From assembly GCA_947630815.1 (NCBI GenBank), contig CANRJD010000014.1, positions 1 to 34,504 on the forward strand: 34,504 nucleotides of DNA. Direction: 5' to 3'. A program made the translations under genes and the position numbers. Every line of letters starts with the position of its first letter. Positions within the stretch are counted from its first letter, which is position 1. Below are positions 34,060-34,504 of the stretch, piece after piece. The notes under the pieces are model-generated. The model saw nothing but the letters and a program-made list of their open reading frames with translations, ran no database searches and was not told where the DNA came from. This stretch comes from an uncultured Akkermansia sp. GTDB taxonomy: Bacteria; Verrucomicrobiota; Verrucomicrobiia; Verrucomicrobiales; Akkermansiaceae.

Positions 34060-34299
34060 GGGCAAACGCATTAGAAAATGCGTTTGCTATGTACGATTTA
34101 CGATGTACGATGTACGATTTATTAATAATGTGCGCGTTGTGCAGTTTTTTCGGATCATTAATGTATGCTGAGATCCCTTTAGAGCCATCATCATAATAAC
34201 CGTTGCTTGCCACGATTTTTGATACGTATAAACATTGATATCAGCCAATAAGAGTATTTTCTCTCTCGATTAACTTCTCTCAAATGCGTTTGCCGTGGG
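34056..34299 (+). repeat. MITE-like intergenic element, copy C (most complete)
   Basis: Left end CCCAGGGCAAACGCATTA (34056-34073), whose reverse complement matches the right end of copy A with one mismatch. The left end is a perfect hairpin: GCAAACGCATT-agaa-AATGCGTTTGC (34062-34087). Then four ACGAT-type heptamers, TTAATAATGTGCGCGTTG, CACGATTTTTGATACGT and the right arm AAATGCGTTTGC ending at 34293. No conserved ORF. Confidence 0.85.
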
Positions 34300-34392
34300 A
34301 GTCGCCCCACGACTGTTGCTTCGGAGTCGCCCCACGACTCCTCACCCCTTCGGGGCAAAAGCTAATGCGTTTGGCCAAACTGGCTTGCCGCC

Positions 34393-34444
34393 GCCGGCCG
34401 TTTTCCCGCAGCCCCGCTGCGCATTCTTCCCAAATCGTAAATCG
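34393..34444 (+). repeat. 52-bp direct repeat, copy 2
   Basis: Second copy of the 33959-34010 sequence. Here the terminal heptamer has expanded into the long AAATCGT array, whereas in copy 1 it stops after two units. Confidence 0.9.
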
Positions 34445-34504
34445 TAAATCGTAAATCGTAAATCGTAAATCGTAAATCGTAAATCGTAAATCGTAAATCG
34501 TAAA
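34432..34504 (+). repeat. (AAATCGT)n heptamer array running off the window
   Basis: Ten perfect 7-base units plus three bases, reaching the window edge. The true length is unknown. The end of the window in a perfect microsatellite may be an assembly break. The interval 33875-34504 contains only these repeats; no gene is supported. Confidence 0.95.

Noticed and set aside
34432..34504. CRISPR-like look of the terminal array and of the 120-bp tandem repeats
   Set aside because: The first is a 7-base microsatellite with no spacers; the second is contiguous coding sequence with no unique spacers, and no cas genes are present.

Overview
The window looks like a piece of a Gram-negative bacterial chromosome of moderate-to-high GC, and my best guess is a host-associated Verrucomicrobiota (Akkermansia-like) species. 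The Gram-negative call rests on a giant autotransporter with a C-terminal outer-membrane barrel ending in Phe. The Verrucomicrobiota call is an inference from gene content and base composition; there is no rRNA or marker gene here to confirm it. No tRNA, rRNA, CRISPR array or intact transposase was found.

Layout: (1) positions 1-792 hold the start of a leftward gene with a textbook Shine-Dalgarno, a small cysteine-rich leftward ORF, and a regulatory region with two perfect inverted repeats. (2) 793-12084 is one huge autotransporter (about 3763 residues) whose passenger is built from tandem and large-scale duplications. (3) 12471-18262 is a rightward cluster: one MBOAT O-acyltransferase and three SGNH/DUF459 hydrolase-like proteins, most simply read as a cell-surface glycan O-acylation system. 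(4) 18257-20111 is a leftward pair, an ABC/AAA-type ATPase followed by a PD-(D/E)XK nuclease-like protein overlapping it by 11 bases. (5) 20209-22263 is a secreted GH36-like glycoside hydrolase. (6) 22478-25174 is pyruvate phosphate dikinase, divergent from (7) an acetylornithine-type aminotransferase at 25515-26756. (8) 26815-28966 is an NfeD-like plus flotillin operon. (9) 29064-32543 is a PutA-like two-domain protein whose catalytic residues appear lost in both domains. (10) 32828-33874 is a RhuM-family protein, followed by a repeat-filled tail to the window end.

Two things run across the whole window. First, a non-coding element of about 240 bp with terminal inverted repeats (core GCAAACGCATT/AATGCGTTTGC) occurs three times in the same orientation, with scrambled remnants elsewhere; two copies bracket the RhuM gene. 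Second, most genes with a recognisable promoter have TTGACA-N17/18-TAGAAT-like boxes placed so close to the start codon that the transcript would be leaderless or carry only a few bases of leader. Only the truncated gene at the left edge has a strong Shine-Dalgarno at normal spacing.

Working picture: a surface-exposed lifestyle (giant adhesin-like autotransporter, acylated surface polymer, secreted glycosidase) next to central metabolic genes (ppdK, argD-like, PutA-like), with two accessory spots, the ATPase-nuclease pair and the repeat-flanked RhuM gene, that are the best places to look for something undescribed.
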